DNA of 64,000 nucleotides, from the NCBI RefSeq assembly GCF_000143535.2, contig NC_037315.1, positions 1,798,001 through 1,862,000 on the forward strand, given 5' to 3'. The position numbers and the translations under genes are program-made. Shown piece after piece: positions 25,676 to 36,690 of this stretch (position 1 is the first letter of the stretch; each line of letters opens with the position of its first letter). The DNA is from Botrytis cinerea B05.10. Its lineage: Eukaryota; Ascomycota; Leotiomycetes; Helotiales; Sclerotiniaceae. Below the pieces are notes generated by a model that was not told where the DNA came from, searched no databases, and was given only the letters and a program-made list of their open reading frames with translations.

Positions 25676-26400
25676 TTGCTTTAGAAGGAAGGCATGGGAC
25701 TATTGCTCTCTATCAACCAGATACATTTCGACCTTCTTTCATGATATGAGTTTCGTGATCTTCAAAGCTAGACTACGCCCCTTTCCCTGGGGCCATTACC
25801 AAATCATTTCCCGAAACGAACCCCACAGTGTGGATTCTGGCATATTTCCATGACCCCAAAGTAAACCTATTCAGCAAACTACGCGTTATCCAAAAAGGCA
25901 TCATCTGTAGAACCTACACTAATACGGCGCGCATGTCCCTGGCTGCTAGGCATTGCTTGGCTGACTACCGACGATGAATAGCAAGGATTGTTTGGAGTGC
26001 ACAACCTCTCTTCAGACCAGTACAAAGTGTCGGACCGCCGATGAGTGCGAAATGCTTTTCTGCTTGGTAAGAGAAATAGTTCAACCCTCAGGGATACATA
26101 CCCTCATACCTTGCAGACTGATCAGCGCCGCTTTTACTTCCCCACGGCACATTTAAAGCGGCTCTAAAATACGGGAAACGGGCAGCTATGAAGTCCGAGC
26201 AGGTCAATTAACGGCGGAAGAGCGGTCACAGAAACTTCAACAATTTAATCAATACTGAAGAAGCTTGATAAGCAAAAAGGTAGGATTCTGTAAGTACTAT
26301 ATATCTCTCCAAGTCTATCAATTCGTCATTTCATGCTTCAATCACGTTCATTACTAGCGGACCAATCTCTTCCCCCGAACTTCATACATCTTTACTCACC
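25676..26400. other. intergenic, promoter of cyclotransferase-like gene
   Basis: No gene seen. A TATA-like run (TACTATATATCT, about 26296-26307) lies roughly 95 bp before the next start codon, and the intervening leader is C/T-rich. Confidence 0.45.
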
Positions 26401-27429
26401 ATGCAGCCCGACGAGGAGCCACGCGCAGCACCACAAAGATTCTGGGACCTGTACACCCCTAAACCACCAGTAACCGTTTCCGAGCCAGTTAAAGTGCCCC
26501 AAACCTCGATTTCGCGATTGGAATTGAGCGCTGTCCCACCGGTCTCACCAGCATCAGACGACCGAGGAGAGGCAAAAACCGTCCTCTATCTAGCGTACGG
26601 CTCCAATCTCTCTGCCGAGACCTTCAAGGGAAAACGCGGCATTACACCCTTGAGCGCAGTCAATGTTCATGTTCCTTCAATCGATCTCACATTCGATTTA
26701 TGCGGAATACCTTATACGGAGCCCTGCTTCGCAAATTGTCAATACAGGAAAGACCAATCAAATGTCCCTCGGACAAAAGATTATCACAAGACAAGATGGC
26801 ATAAGGGATTGGTTGGTGTAGTCTACGAAGTGACTCGCGAGGACTATAGGACTATAATAGCTACCGAGGGAGGTGGCTCATCATATAAACAAGAAATCGT
26901 TGACTGTTTTGTTCTTCCAAAAGGTAGCAAGACTGTGGACCCAAATCCTAGTTCCTTACCGTTTAAGGCATATACTTTACTCTGTCCGCTCAATGGTGAT
27001 GCGAACCGCATTGCTCGTCCAGATCCAAACTATGCGCAACCATCTGCGCGATACCTGAAATTGATAACAGATGGAGCTGAGGAGCATGGTTTACCGCAGG
27101 AATATATCGATTACTTGCATGACATTAGATCATACACAGTCACGACATTTAGACAGAAAACGGCGCAGGTCATTATCATGACCTTTATATTACCTGTTAT
27201 TCTAGCGCTGTTCGGACTGGGGAAGATCTTTGCAGACAAGAATGGCAAGCTTCCGGATTGGCTAGCTAACGCAATGCTCACATTATTTAGATACGTTTGG
27301 ATGGTGTATGATAGAGTTCTGAAGAATAGATTTGGCGATGGGGAGAGGACAATAGAGAGAAATGGAGATGGCATTAAAGAGATGGATTTGGAGAAGAGCT
27401 GGGACGAGAAAAAGGTGCCTCTGCTGTGA
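26401..27429 (+). CDS. gamma-glutamylcyclotransferase-like protein with C-terminal hydrophobic helix (GliK-like fold)
   Basis: A single-exon frame of 342 aa. After a Pro-rich leader of about 60 residues comes YLAYGSNLS (about 63-71), the beta-strand plus glycine loop that binds the gamma-glutamyl group in cyclotransferases. Further on, GLVGVVYEVTREDY and the ATEGG segment (Glu near residue 159, the usual acid catalyst position) complete the BtrG/GGCT-like fold. The family releases 5-oxoproline from gamma-glutamyl amines; fungal relatives include GliK of gliotoxin synthesis. Unusual here is a hydrophobic stretch near residues 251-270 (VIIMTFILPVILALFGLGKI) and a second weaker one, suggesting a membrane-attached enzyme. 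Many paralogues with this layout exist in ascomycetes, so a toxin pathway role should not be assumed. Confidence 0.85.
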   Translation: MQPDEEPRAAPQRFWDLYTPKPPVTVSEPVKVPQTSISRLELSAVPPVSPASDDRGEAKTVLYLAYGSNLSAETFKGKRGITPLSAVNVHVPSIDLTFDLCGIPYTEPCFANCQYRKDQSNVPRTKDYHKTRWHKGLVGVVYEVTREDYRTIIATEGGGSSYKQEIVDCFVLPKGSKTVDPNPSSLPFKAYTLLCPLNGDANRIARPDPNYAQPSARYLKLITDGAEEHGLPQEYIDYLHDIRSYTVTTFRQKTAQVIIMTFILPVILALFGLGKIFADKNGKLPDWLANAMLTLFRYVWMVYDRVLKNRFGDGERTIERNGDGIKEMDLEKSWDEKKVPLL

Positions 27430-27886
27430 AATCAACAGCGGGAGACACTGGACGTCGATTTTGAGCAGTGCACATTTGATAGAGGTCTTTGTACATATCG
27501 GGTGCAGCATACACATTGTATTATAGAGGAAATAGCTAATGTATTTTTTGTATATTTGACAGCTCAGAATTTCGCATCGGCTACTTTTGCTCAAGTTTGA
27601 TAGTATCATTCAAACATACACGCAGTTCTAATTAATATCGTGTACTATTCGTCCGGCATTTTGTAATGATGTACTGCTGTTATTTCAACACAGATCAGAA
27701 CAGGAGCTAAGAAATCGACCGCTGGCAGATTGAATTCTCAGGCGTATGTCTCCCCTTCGAACATCCGGAACTTTTGACGGAAAGGGATAGAAAGGCAATC
27801 ATCTGTGTTAGTCTTTCTTGCTACGTTCTGAATTGCCTTGCTATCATCAAACGAGACGAAAATGCCTCTTCTCCACACCAAACGTC
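27430..27886. other. intergenic, convergent 3' ends
   Basis: Separates the cyclotransferase-like gene (+) and the methyltransferase gene (-), which converge. No coding signal. Confidence 0.45.
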
Positions 27887-28957
27887 TCAATCGCCTCCAG
27901 CCTTTCTGCCCACCACATTTACCAGCATCACCTCTACACAAGCACCCTCCTGTACCTCCTGAGCCGCCCGTCGATACAATTCCATTACATCTCTTGATTC
28001 CTCCCCTGCAACATTGACTAATTCTTTTATACCGTTCATATGCATCAAAGTCCACGCATACAGAATATCGGGCTCTGGTCCGAGGAGTTGGTCATCCAGA
28101 ACTGTTATTTCTCGTTCTTGGAAGATGGGACCGAGCTGACGTATCCACCTATGGATTGTCAGGACACAGTACAGTAGCATACTGTTTAAAAGCGAGAAAG
28201 AAAATGGGAATAATACTCAAAACTGGAAAACCCCTTCAGGGGAGCTTCATACATCCATTTTATCAGCCCTTTCAGGTTGTCGGTTGATAAGTGTGGAGTG
28301 GCAGCTGTGCATGTCATCATGCTGAAATCGACTTCTTTCCATTGGATGTATCCGCCTGGTCCTACATATTACAATCTCAGCTCACTTTTCACATTGCATT
28401 CTTCTTCAGGGGAGCAACGAACTTAACAATGTCAACACATTGTCTAAAACATATCTTGGATCTCCGCCAGGAATCACGACACAAAGTAGACCTATGTGGA
28501 CCACATCATATTGCCCCTTCAACCTCTCCGGAACAGGCTTGAAGATATCCATAACATCTAGCTTGACATTCGAGGGAAGCAATGCCGAATGTGGATATTG
28601 ACTAGTTGAGATGTCGAACCCGTCTAATTGTGCGTTCGTCTTTGACTCTGCAAGCTCTTTTGCTAAATCTATGAGCCAGATTCTCCAGCAACATTAGCTT
28701 CGTGCACATGAATTGTTCGAGACCCAAGATCGCTCACCCTGTTCCGCATGCTATATCGGCAATCTTGATGTTTTCTTTGACTGGAATACAGGGGTGTAGA
28801 AGATGCCCGACTAATCTTTGCCAAAGCCAATGCTGGACGTAGAGACTATATCAGTTAGGGTGTATCTGTATAGATGAAGGCTCAAGATTCAAGCAAACCG
28901 GGAGGAACCTAGGGGACTTCGCTCAAGGACATATTCTTCTTCTGCGGCTGAAGTCAT
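27887..28957 (-). CDS. SAM-dependent methyltransferase, UMTA/LaeA-like
   Basis: Five short exons give about 277 aa with all phases matching: 28957-28899, 28845-28738, 28682-28423, 28361-28217 and 28148-27887. SAM-binding motif I is IADIACGTGIWLIDLA (about 48-63, with Asp50 and the Gly-Thr-Gly loop), reached only after joining exons 2 and 3. Motif II-like DGFDIS and the post-motif LLRPGGYIQWKEVD follow, the latter across the exon 3/4 junction. The N-terminal Q-H-W-L-W block and the late WIRQLGPIFQE block are typical of the UMTA group of fungal secondary-metabolism methyltransferases. The exon 3 donor (GTTCGT) is weak, so that junction is the least certain. An additional 5' exon before 29010 is possible because an acceptor-like sequence occurs there. 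Substrate unknown. Confidence 0.82.
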
Positions 28958-31134
28958 TGCGTCGCTGTTATGTTCACTTGAAATACTGTTTCTGCTGGTA
29001 CCAGACGATTCATCGCGAGTGAGAATCAACCTGCGAAGAAATGTGAGCAATGCAATACCAGTCTATGACGAGGTAAGGCTATTGATAAATGGATGTTGAT
29101 ATTGATGGTGAGTTTCACCGATGTAACATCCGAGGTCATGAAAAGAAAAAAGGGTGCGGTAATTCCTCGCCACATTGTCCTTCGTCGCCACCAGCCACCA
29201 GCTGATACCATTCTATCGTCTCATTTCCCGATACTACATCTTCCACAGCAAGAGTTTGACAAACAACTGGCAATCTTGGCAAATGCGGTGTGTATCTTTC
29301 CAATTCTCAGCTACTGAGCTGAATTATCAATCAAGTTTTCACACTGCACAGTACTGACCATATTTCGAGTTCAGAGTTGTTCTTAAAGCAATGTCTTCGT
29401 TCACAATGTTCCATTTGAACAACACTTGCTGTCTCAAGCTACACAACTGCAAGAGTCGGATCTGTAACAATCGCCGAATAAAGGATTTCGGAAGGAACGT
29501 TTGCGATGTTGTACCAGTTCTTATGGCTAACAGCAAGGAGAAATATCTCCTTGACAACGGATGAAGCTAATAGCATTTTATCACGGATAACAGCTTAGCT
29601 TGAAGGCATTTGAAATACTCAAGAGGCTGTGGTGCCTTTTGTGAGTGCAATACGCCCTTCTTTTAGTAGGTAGGTTTCAACTGTCGATGGAGAGTTGAAG
29701 AACAGTTTGTCCAGTTTTGGCTGTGACTTTAGTCATGCGTTTTGTTTTTCGAGTATGGATCTCTTGCTCATCTCATATATCCGTATGTTCTCATTTGCTC
29801 ACTTATATGCTCCAATTGAGCACTCTTTGCTACAGCTGTTTGCCAGCAGGGAATTGGTTCCTTGAATACCCTATCTGAAAGTCCTGGATGTTTCTTTTGC
29901 TCCTGATTCTATCACCTCCTTCTACATTATTTACTTCTTGTACTTCCGATCAGACTCCGACTCGGGCAACCAAGATTAGATTCTTTGAGCGTTGAGCCCT
30001 TGATGTGGCAAATCACAAAACTCTGCTATGTTTGTCAGCTGTAACGTTTGTCTTGCTCGGGCCGCGTGTCATGCATATTTGAACGTACCTCCCTATGTAG
30101 GTACATCGACTATTCGAGGACCTATGAACGGCAAAGGATACATTTCTCACATGTGTCGATGACATGTAAGCGTGCAAAGTGGTATGGGTGCTTCTTACAG
30201 TGTTTTCCAAAGACAGGAACCAGGAATTGGATAACGTATCCATTGAATTCATACATTGTCTGTTGATTGAGGCAAAAGGAACGCAGAGAACTTTTCACTA
30301 GAGATAGTTCTTTTCGACCTTTTCCAGGTCAATATGACACCACGAGGAAGGCGAATAGCTCTTACTCGTACGATAACACGTATGAATATTCTGACCACTG
30401 TCTGCATTAGAACCAAGGCACCTGCCATACATACAGTTGATTATGGTACCTGCAGCCTCAAAGCTCCTTCTCTTCGTGATTTCATGTGCATAATGTTCAC
30501 ATGATCTGACATCTCCAAGTTTAGAATATTGCCCAGCAAATTCGGTTCCAAAGTGGATCTCCCCATCCTTGCTCCGACTTTCTTAGCATTTCATTCGACT
30601 GCCGCATCATCAAACTCTAATATTATATTTAGCGTGGGGGTCAGAAGATCTGTTGTGGGGTAGTATGATGATCCCTAAGACCGAGGTTTTTTCCATTTCC
30701 CTCTACCAAAGTCATCACTTTCCTTCAAACCGATATCCGTCCACTCTTATGAATTGTCCGCGTGCTCAACGGACGTGGGGGGTTATATTTGTATAGGGAA
30801 AGTGGCCCCCGAGTCATCTATATTTGAACTACAGATATTGGGAATTTGTTGGAGTAGTGCTGGACTATAATTTGTTGAGATGCTTTCTGATCAGACCTTT
30901 CACTTCGGTATATTTGTACGTAAGTGATGAATAAGATCTGGGATATGGATAGTTCCAATTTCAGTCTATAGAAGCTAATTTAGGATTCACACTTACTCCG
31001 TTGTTATATTTAAAATGTTTTCCCTTCAATTTCTTTCATTCCCATCCTCATATTCCCCAGCTTGATCATTAATTTTACAATTTATCATTTCTTGCCGTTG
31101 TGCAATATCTCAATCACCGAACACAATCTAAACA
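28958..31134. other. large divergent intergenic region
   Basis: 2.2 kb between the methyltransferase (-) and the aldolase (+), so it carries both promoters. Frames of up to 79 codons occur but none has family resemblance. Its length would allow long-range regulation or a non-coding RNA; neither is visible. Confidence 0.45.
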
Positions 31135-32100
31135 ATGACTGCCTCACAATCCTATAGGAACGGCAATGGCTCTGCAAACGGGCATCGTACATTGGTACCA
31201 GGAGTCTATGTTCCTACTGTTGCATTCTTTCATCCAGAATCTGAAGAAGTCGATACCTCTACAGTCGCCAAACACGTTTCCAGACTTGCCACTTCTGGAA
31301 TCGCAGGCCTTGTTGTCCATGGCTCAAATGGCGAAGCAGTCCATCTCACACATTCCGAACGCTCGCTCATCACCTCAACTACACGCAAAGCTCTTGACAA
31401 AGCAGGTGCCTCGTCCATTCCGGTTATCGTAGGCTGTGGTACCCAATCAGTTAAGGAGACGCTTGAACTGTGTAGAGAAGCTAAAGATTCAGGCGGAGAC
31501 TATGCAATCATTCTTCCACCCAGTTACTACGCATCACTCTTGAACCCACAATTGATATTGGATTTCTTCACGCAAGTCGCGGATGCAAGTCCAATCCCCA
31601 TTATCATATACAACTATCCTGCCGCACAAGGAGGGCTTGATCTTAGTTCCGACGTCATCCTTACACTTTCTGCCCATTCCAATATCGTGGGTGTAAAACT
31701 CACGTGTGGAAATACTGGAAAGTTGGCACGAATCGCCGCATCTGCTAAACCATCCTTCCTCACCACTGGCGGTTCTGCAGATTTCATTTTGCAAACTATG
31801 GTAGTGGGAGGCGATGGAGTCATAGCTGGATTGGCAAACTTAGCACCAAAAGCTTGTGTAGAAGTCATGAGACTATTCAAAGAAGGAAAGATGGAAGAGG
31901 CGAGAGAGCTGCAAGCAATTGTTGCAAGAGGAGATTGGGTGGCGATAAAGGGGGGTTTTGTTAGTGTCAAAGTTGCATTGGAGAAGTATTACGGATATGG
32001 TGGATTGCCTAGGAAACCATGTGCACTTCCTGAGAAGAAAGCATTGTCAGCGATGAATGAAGAGTTTTCAGAATTGCTTGAGCTGGAGAAAACTCTCTAG
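31135..32100 (+). CDS. DapA-family class I aldolase (dihydrodipicolinate synthase / 4-hydroxy-2-oxoglutarate aldolase type)
   Basis: A single-exon frame of 321 aa, the normal size of the family. The GSNGEAVHLT loop (about 63-72) corresponds to the Gly-(S/T)-Thr/Asn-Gly-Glu carboxylate-binding loop. Tyr159 in IIYNYP is the proton-relay Tyr, and Lys188 in VGVKLTCGN is the Schiff-base lysine. GGDGVIAGLAN closes the active site. Fungi make lysine through aminoadipate, so a DapA-fold protein here is not a lysine enzyme. Family members in ascomycetes cleave 2-keto-3-deoxy sugars (for example the galacturonate aldolase LGA1/GaaC) or hydroxy-oxoglutarate. No galacturonate reductase or dehydratase gene lies nearby to support that choice. 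The start is the only ATG before the conserved VPGVYVPTVAFF strand. Confidence 0.92.
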   Translation: MTASQSYRNGNGSANGHRTLVPGVYVPTVAFFHPESEEVDTSTVAKHVSRLATSGIAGLVVHGSNGEAVHLTHSERSLITSTTRKALDKAGASSIPVIVGCGTQSVKETLELCREAKDSGGDYAIILPPSYYASLLNPQLILDFFTQVADASPIPIIIYNYPAAQGGLDLSSDVILTLSAHSNIVGVKLTCGNTGKLARIAASAKPSFLTTGGSADFILQTMVVGGDGVIAGLANLAPKACVEVMRLFKEGKMEEARELQAIVARGDWVAIKGGFVSVKVALEKYYGYGGLPRKPCALPEKKALSAMNEEFSELLELEKTL

Positions 32101-35100
32101 TCCAATTGAGTTGAAGAAAATAGAACCCAAAAATATTTTTGAAGCAATTCATTCAAATAGCTTGAACCGCGAGGGAACAGCATCTTCAATTGTCTAGCGA
32201 TTTGAAGAGAATAGAGAACATGAAAATGCAAAGCATGAAAAGCTTTTTTGATATTATTTGAAATGTTATTATAGAGTGTATCCTTATCTTCAGCTTCCTT
32301 TTTACTTATGAGTCTATCTTCTTGATACCAAGTCCGACTTTTGCTTCCTGCAAACCTTCGCTGTCCCATCTTGTCACCCTCTCATATCATATTCATCAGA
32401 AGCAAGATTCAAGTCACATACTCCCCGGAGGTGGGCATCAAAGTTGCATACTGGGTTTACCTATTGGACATAAAATTGTCATTATTTCGGATCGATAACG
32501 TCACATTCATCCAAATTTTTATAGAAATTCTCAATTTTACACCACTTTTGTCTACGCGCATCTAGAATGTGGTAGCGTGGGGGTGCAAAGTCGGTCTTAT
32601 AATCACATGACTACTTAATTCGGATTATGACAAGAAGATACAACCGAAGAAAAGCTTTGTAACCGAGTGGCAACTAGCGACATAGTTGAATAGTGAGAAG
32701 ACCATTGAGGGTCATCAGTGTATTGCTTTCTAGTGGATAAACGAGATCAATCGAGATGTGGCAAAATGATGAGAAGTAACGTGACACGTGCCTGACCACC
32801 AAAATTTTATCTCATTCCTCTGCTGTGGTCAAAAAAAGTGATTGTCATGACTCGCGAATTGTCTACAGGCTCGATGATTCGAGCTGTTAAGAATACAGCC
32901 AGGAAACATTCAATAGTCTAGAAGGAAAAAAATGAGAAGGTGGTCTCGAGGTGGTGTGGTGGTCTCGCAGATGTGGGGTGCGGGGTATGTCACTATATGT
33001 AAGCCGGGATTCGCGATTAACAGCTAGGGAATTACTGCTACATCTGGACAGAATGCGTCTATACTTTTCTCAGCCTAGTCATGTTCGTCAACGCGGGAAT
33101 GTCGGGAATGCGGAGGATCCACTCTGGTGATTTTACCGATCATACGTTTCTCGTAACTCACCCTCGGTTAGGCGAGCACGGCGAGTTGGCACGATATCGG
33201 GAAGGAGAGAAATATTACTTGTATCTTGGTTACTTTTATGGAACATAGCGCATTCCCGAATACCCGCCCGTTGGAATTCATGATGGGGATACGAGTACGT
33301 ACTAAGCTGCGTCAATTCTGAAGATCCACTTCATGTCTTCTCCACCCCCACGCCCGTTTTGTTGACTTAAAGTGGGGGAGATAGTAATGATATCGCGATG
33401 AGGTTCAGGTGAGAGGATATCTTCGAGGTCTCTCTCATGGACCTAGGATTTCATTTCATTTGAGTAGCTGCAGTTCATACCTTTTTCTAAGCATTTTGTT
33501 CGGCAAAAAGCTCATGTTGTCGATCGGACGGTTTGGGTCTAGAGACTTATAATGGGGAGCGGCGAAGGGGAAGATTTGAGACTATATTATGGAGGGAATT
33601 GCTGTATTGTTTGTATTTATATTCTTGTTTTGATGGTTTGGGGTATCCTCTCACACAGCTACTCATGCAATAGTTACATATCTCACCTCTACATTCAAAA
33701 GACTTGCCAAAATATACGTCTATTAGACACTTGTCGGGACGCCTCTTGTAAGTGGAGAGATATAGATATACCACAAAACGACCTCGCTCTTGGCTTGTGA
33801 TTGAAAAGTCCTGATTTGTAATTCCTCTAAATACTCATCTTGGATTGCTCATCAACTGGTCTCAACATGCATACTATTACCTGATCTACTTATTAATTCT
33901 CACTCGTGGAGAAGGTCGATCTTCTACAGCCGACCTTTATTATTACGTATTCATTATAGTATATGTTTCTTTCTTATTAAGCAACATTCCAATGAATTAC
34001 TGTCTCGTAATTGGGGAGCTAAGACGATGAATGTATTTCCTTGCGTGTGTATTGAAACATCCAAACTTTCGAGGTCTGCGATCATTCGTAGAGATTCTCA
34101 ATAGGTGTAGACGTCCCCTGGTATTTAAGTATCATTGAAACCACATAATATATGAATCAATGCGTGATAAACTAATACTGAACAGGATGAAAAAGATGAG
34201 TAACATGCAGCAAATCTTTCTAGCAGTATCCAGTCGATGTTTTTACCGGAAGATAGTCCAATAGCGCGCGGCGGACGACGAAAATAAAAAAAAGAGCGTT
34301 TAAACCTAATTCCAGCAGTCACAGTATCTACGTATTCAGATTCGCATGCGGAGCCCCAGAGGTAGAACCCAAAGGGTCAAATCTGATTGACAGACGAAGA
34401 ATCTCATAAGATCTATAAAGGAACATGAAACATTAGCGTACAATTCACCTCGAAGTTCCACTCCGCGTCTTCTTCTCGAGGAGTTCAACCGAGATCTACA
34501 GAGGAATTCTACAGGTCACGACGCGCTGATTTTCGATTTGAGGTCTCCCTCGAATGACATCTTGTGGAATGAATGGAGGCTTGGAATCCAGCTTTGTGGA
34601 TGATTATTGAGTGGGAGATCTCTATGGATCTTGTGATGGGGATGGTTAGATCTAAGCTGAAAGATGGAATAGAATGAGATAGGTGACTACGCGGGCAGAG
34701 AGCATGGGATAGAAGAGGGGATTCTCAGTGGGAATGAGATGGAAAGGGGGAGAAAGTCCTAGTGACTCGAGAGTTGAACTCGTATAAGATTTCTCCGGGA
34801 ATTCTATTCTTTATTTTATTCTCAGATTGTGAAAATGAAAATTGAATTTTGCAGGATAGAAGATTGAAAATGGGACGAGAGAGATTATTTAAGATATCGT
34901 GTGTAGCAGTTCTTGTATCAATGATGAATGATATATTTTGTTTATGCACAAGAGAAATGAAATGGAATCGAGATAAGATTATTTTCTTTTGTTCTTCTCT
35001 TCTATTTTTGTCTCTTGATTTCTATCCTATTACTGTGACTGTAGTATTATTTAACTATGAGGGAAAACAGATGCTCGATAAATTGACTATTTCAAATTCC

Positions 35101-35253
35101 AAGAAAGAAATTTTGTAACGAGCAAAAATATCTATATCATGTTTGAAATTATTGTACATTAATATTGTTTGCGGCTTGAGTGTCTCTTTATCTACTTAAG
35201 ATGTAACCACATAGGTTACCATTGCTCAAATCGATAATACAAAGATATATCTG
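32101..35253. other. gene-poor region
   Basis: 3.15 kb with no gene I can support. Short frames (60-90 codons) on both strands lack motifs and most lack context. G/T-rich patches (about 32935-32990) and runs of A occur. No inverted repeat ends or transposase remnants were recognised. Confidence 0.45.
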
Positions 35254-35679
35254 ATGATCTTGAAGATTAGTTCCTCTTCTTCCCTTCTTCTCATCCTACT
35301 TCCTCTCCAAGCAGTGGCAGTGAGAACCAGGAATGAGAAGAATAGAAGCCAGAATATGTTCCACCAAACACATCTCAGTCTTAGCACTAACAATATTCCT
35401 AATCACCATGCCACAATTCCTAAAAATCATCCTCAGCATTAGAATTGCCATTCTTTCTATCAGAAGATCCGAGCATCTCAGATTCAACATCGGATTCGCA
35501 GGGACAAGCAAATCCCTCCTCCCGATAAAGTCGATGCTTATTATAAAGCGATATCCGACAGCCCATTTCTTCAAAGCTTAAGAGCTGCACACGGGGAAGT
35601 GTTCAATCAGGATTCTCTAGAAGCTTTTCTTTGGGAAGTGTTACATTATCAAGCTTTAGGAGTTCCTGCCTTTCATTGA
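35254..35679 (+). CDS. candidate small secreted protein (spliced, low confidence)
   Basis: An ATG frame opens with MILKISSSSSLLLILLPLQA, a textbook signal peptide (polar start, hydrophobic core, cleavage after AVA). Unspliced it stops after 62 codons. Using the GTGAGA donor at 35320 and the CTATCAG acceptor ending at 35463 (144-nt intron), the signal peptide exon (22 codons) joins a 71-residue exon rich in charged and aromatic residues (DKVDAYYKAISD, EAFLWEVLHYQ), ending at 35679, for about 93 aa in total. The second exon overlaps the last 77 bp of the 2EXR gene on the other strand. No cysteine pattern or known family is visible. Either form may be fortuitous. Confidence 0.33.
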
Positions 35680-36690
35680 AAAATTCTTTCCATATAGGCT
35701 TCCACCACTCCCGCCTTGCCCATGTCCAATCTCTCTGTAGTATTTTCGATGTCTTCTCTATGTCGGTATAGGAACGACATGGAAAAGAATTATGACACCT
35801 GGTCCTTTCAGAGTCATCATCACTCGGTCTTCCGAAGTCGCTATCATCATCATCATCATCATCATCATCAACATCACCGAAACTCTCTATCTCTGTCCCC
35901 AAATCCGTATCGGAACGCTCATCGATTTCAGTTTCATGCATTCTTCTGCGATTCCGTAGTTCTTTGGTCGAGAGTATTCTCCCGGAAATGTAAGCCTTGT
36001 TCTTTTGCATACTCCTGACAGTTGAACTACGCAAGAAATAAGTTACCACGTGAACATTTCTCAGTTGCTGAACTAAATATCTGATAAAAGAGTAGAGCCA
36101 GTTGTTGAACTCCAAGTGCATGTTATCGTAATTGAATGCCAAGTGAGTAATCCGTCTCATGTCTTCTTCTGATGCCTTTTCGAAAGGATTCTTCCTGTAA
36201 GTAATATCTCTTTTGGCATTATTCAATCGATTGATGTAAACAAGATCCTTCTCGGAATTGTAATGAATGGGTCGTTCTAGAAAAGACAAAAAGGCATGTT
36301 AATAGGATTTGAGTGCTACCTTTCGAGATATACCGGTGGTGTGTAAGAGAACAGAGGGCTTCCATTGACATGTTGAAAATCAGTCGAGAAGGCACATCGA
36401 ACAGTAAAGCGGCCGTGGTAGTCTATGATTGGCCACATATCATCGCGATAGCGTTGATTCGCCGTTGCACGACCGGTATATAATTGCGTCTTGATGAGTC
36501 TCCCGTCGGACTTCGGAAAATTTGCTTCAAACTCAACGATTCGAGGTAGAATGGCAACGACAGCGAATTCCCAGATCAAAAGCTGAATTTCGTTAGAGAG
36601 TAATACGAATTTGGTGAAGCTTTTCTCTTCATCTATTGACTGAACAGTATGCACTGAGGGCGACATGGTTGCTTGATTTGGCTTATCCAT
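35603..36690 (-). CDS. 2EXR domain protein
   Basis: Two coding blocks on the minus strand. The first (from 36690) carries FTKFVLLSNEIQLLIWEFA and PRIVEF, the start of the fungal 2EXR domain, an F-box-like fold of unknown role. The second contains DLVYINR, a His/Leu-rich helix region and a run of nine Asp (ATC/GTC repeat, about 35842-35868 on the plus strand), then Trp-rich basic C-terminal sequence. The obvious intron (GTAGCA donor at 36319, CTAG acceptor ending at 36277) does not keep the frame. An in-phase alternative uses donor GTATAT (36333) and acceptor GAG ending at 36251, giving about 334 aa but losing about 9 residues of the expected strand. The gene may be intact, mis-modelled or frameshifted. 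Confidence 0.7.
35842..35868. repeat. ATC trinucleotide repeat coding poly-Asp
   Basis: Nine tandem ATC units on the plus strand, read as GAT on the minus strand, encode an Asp run inside the 2EXR protein. A likely length-variable marker between strains. Confidence 0.8.

Noticed and set aside
31135..32100. Calling the DapA-family gene a lysine biosynthesis enzyme or specifically LGA1
   Set aside because: Fungi do not use the diaminopimelate route, and no galacturonate pathway partner is next to it, so the gene symbol was left blank.
24789..32100. Calling the region a gliotoxin-like biosynthetic cluster
   Set aside because: No NRPS, P450, glutathione transferase or dedicated regulator is present; GGCT-like and UMTA-like proteins are common elsewhere.
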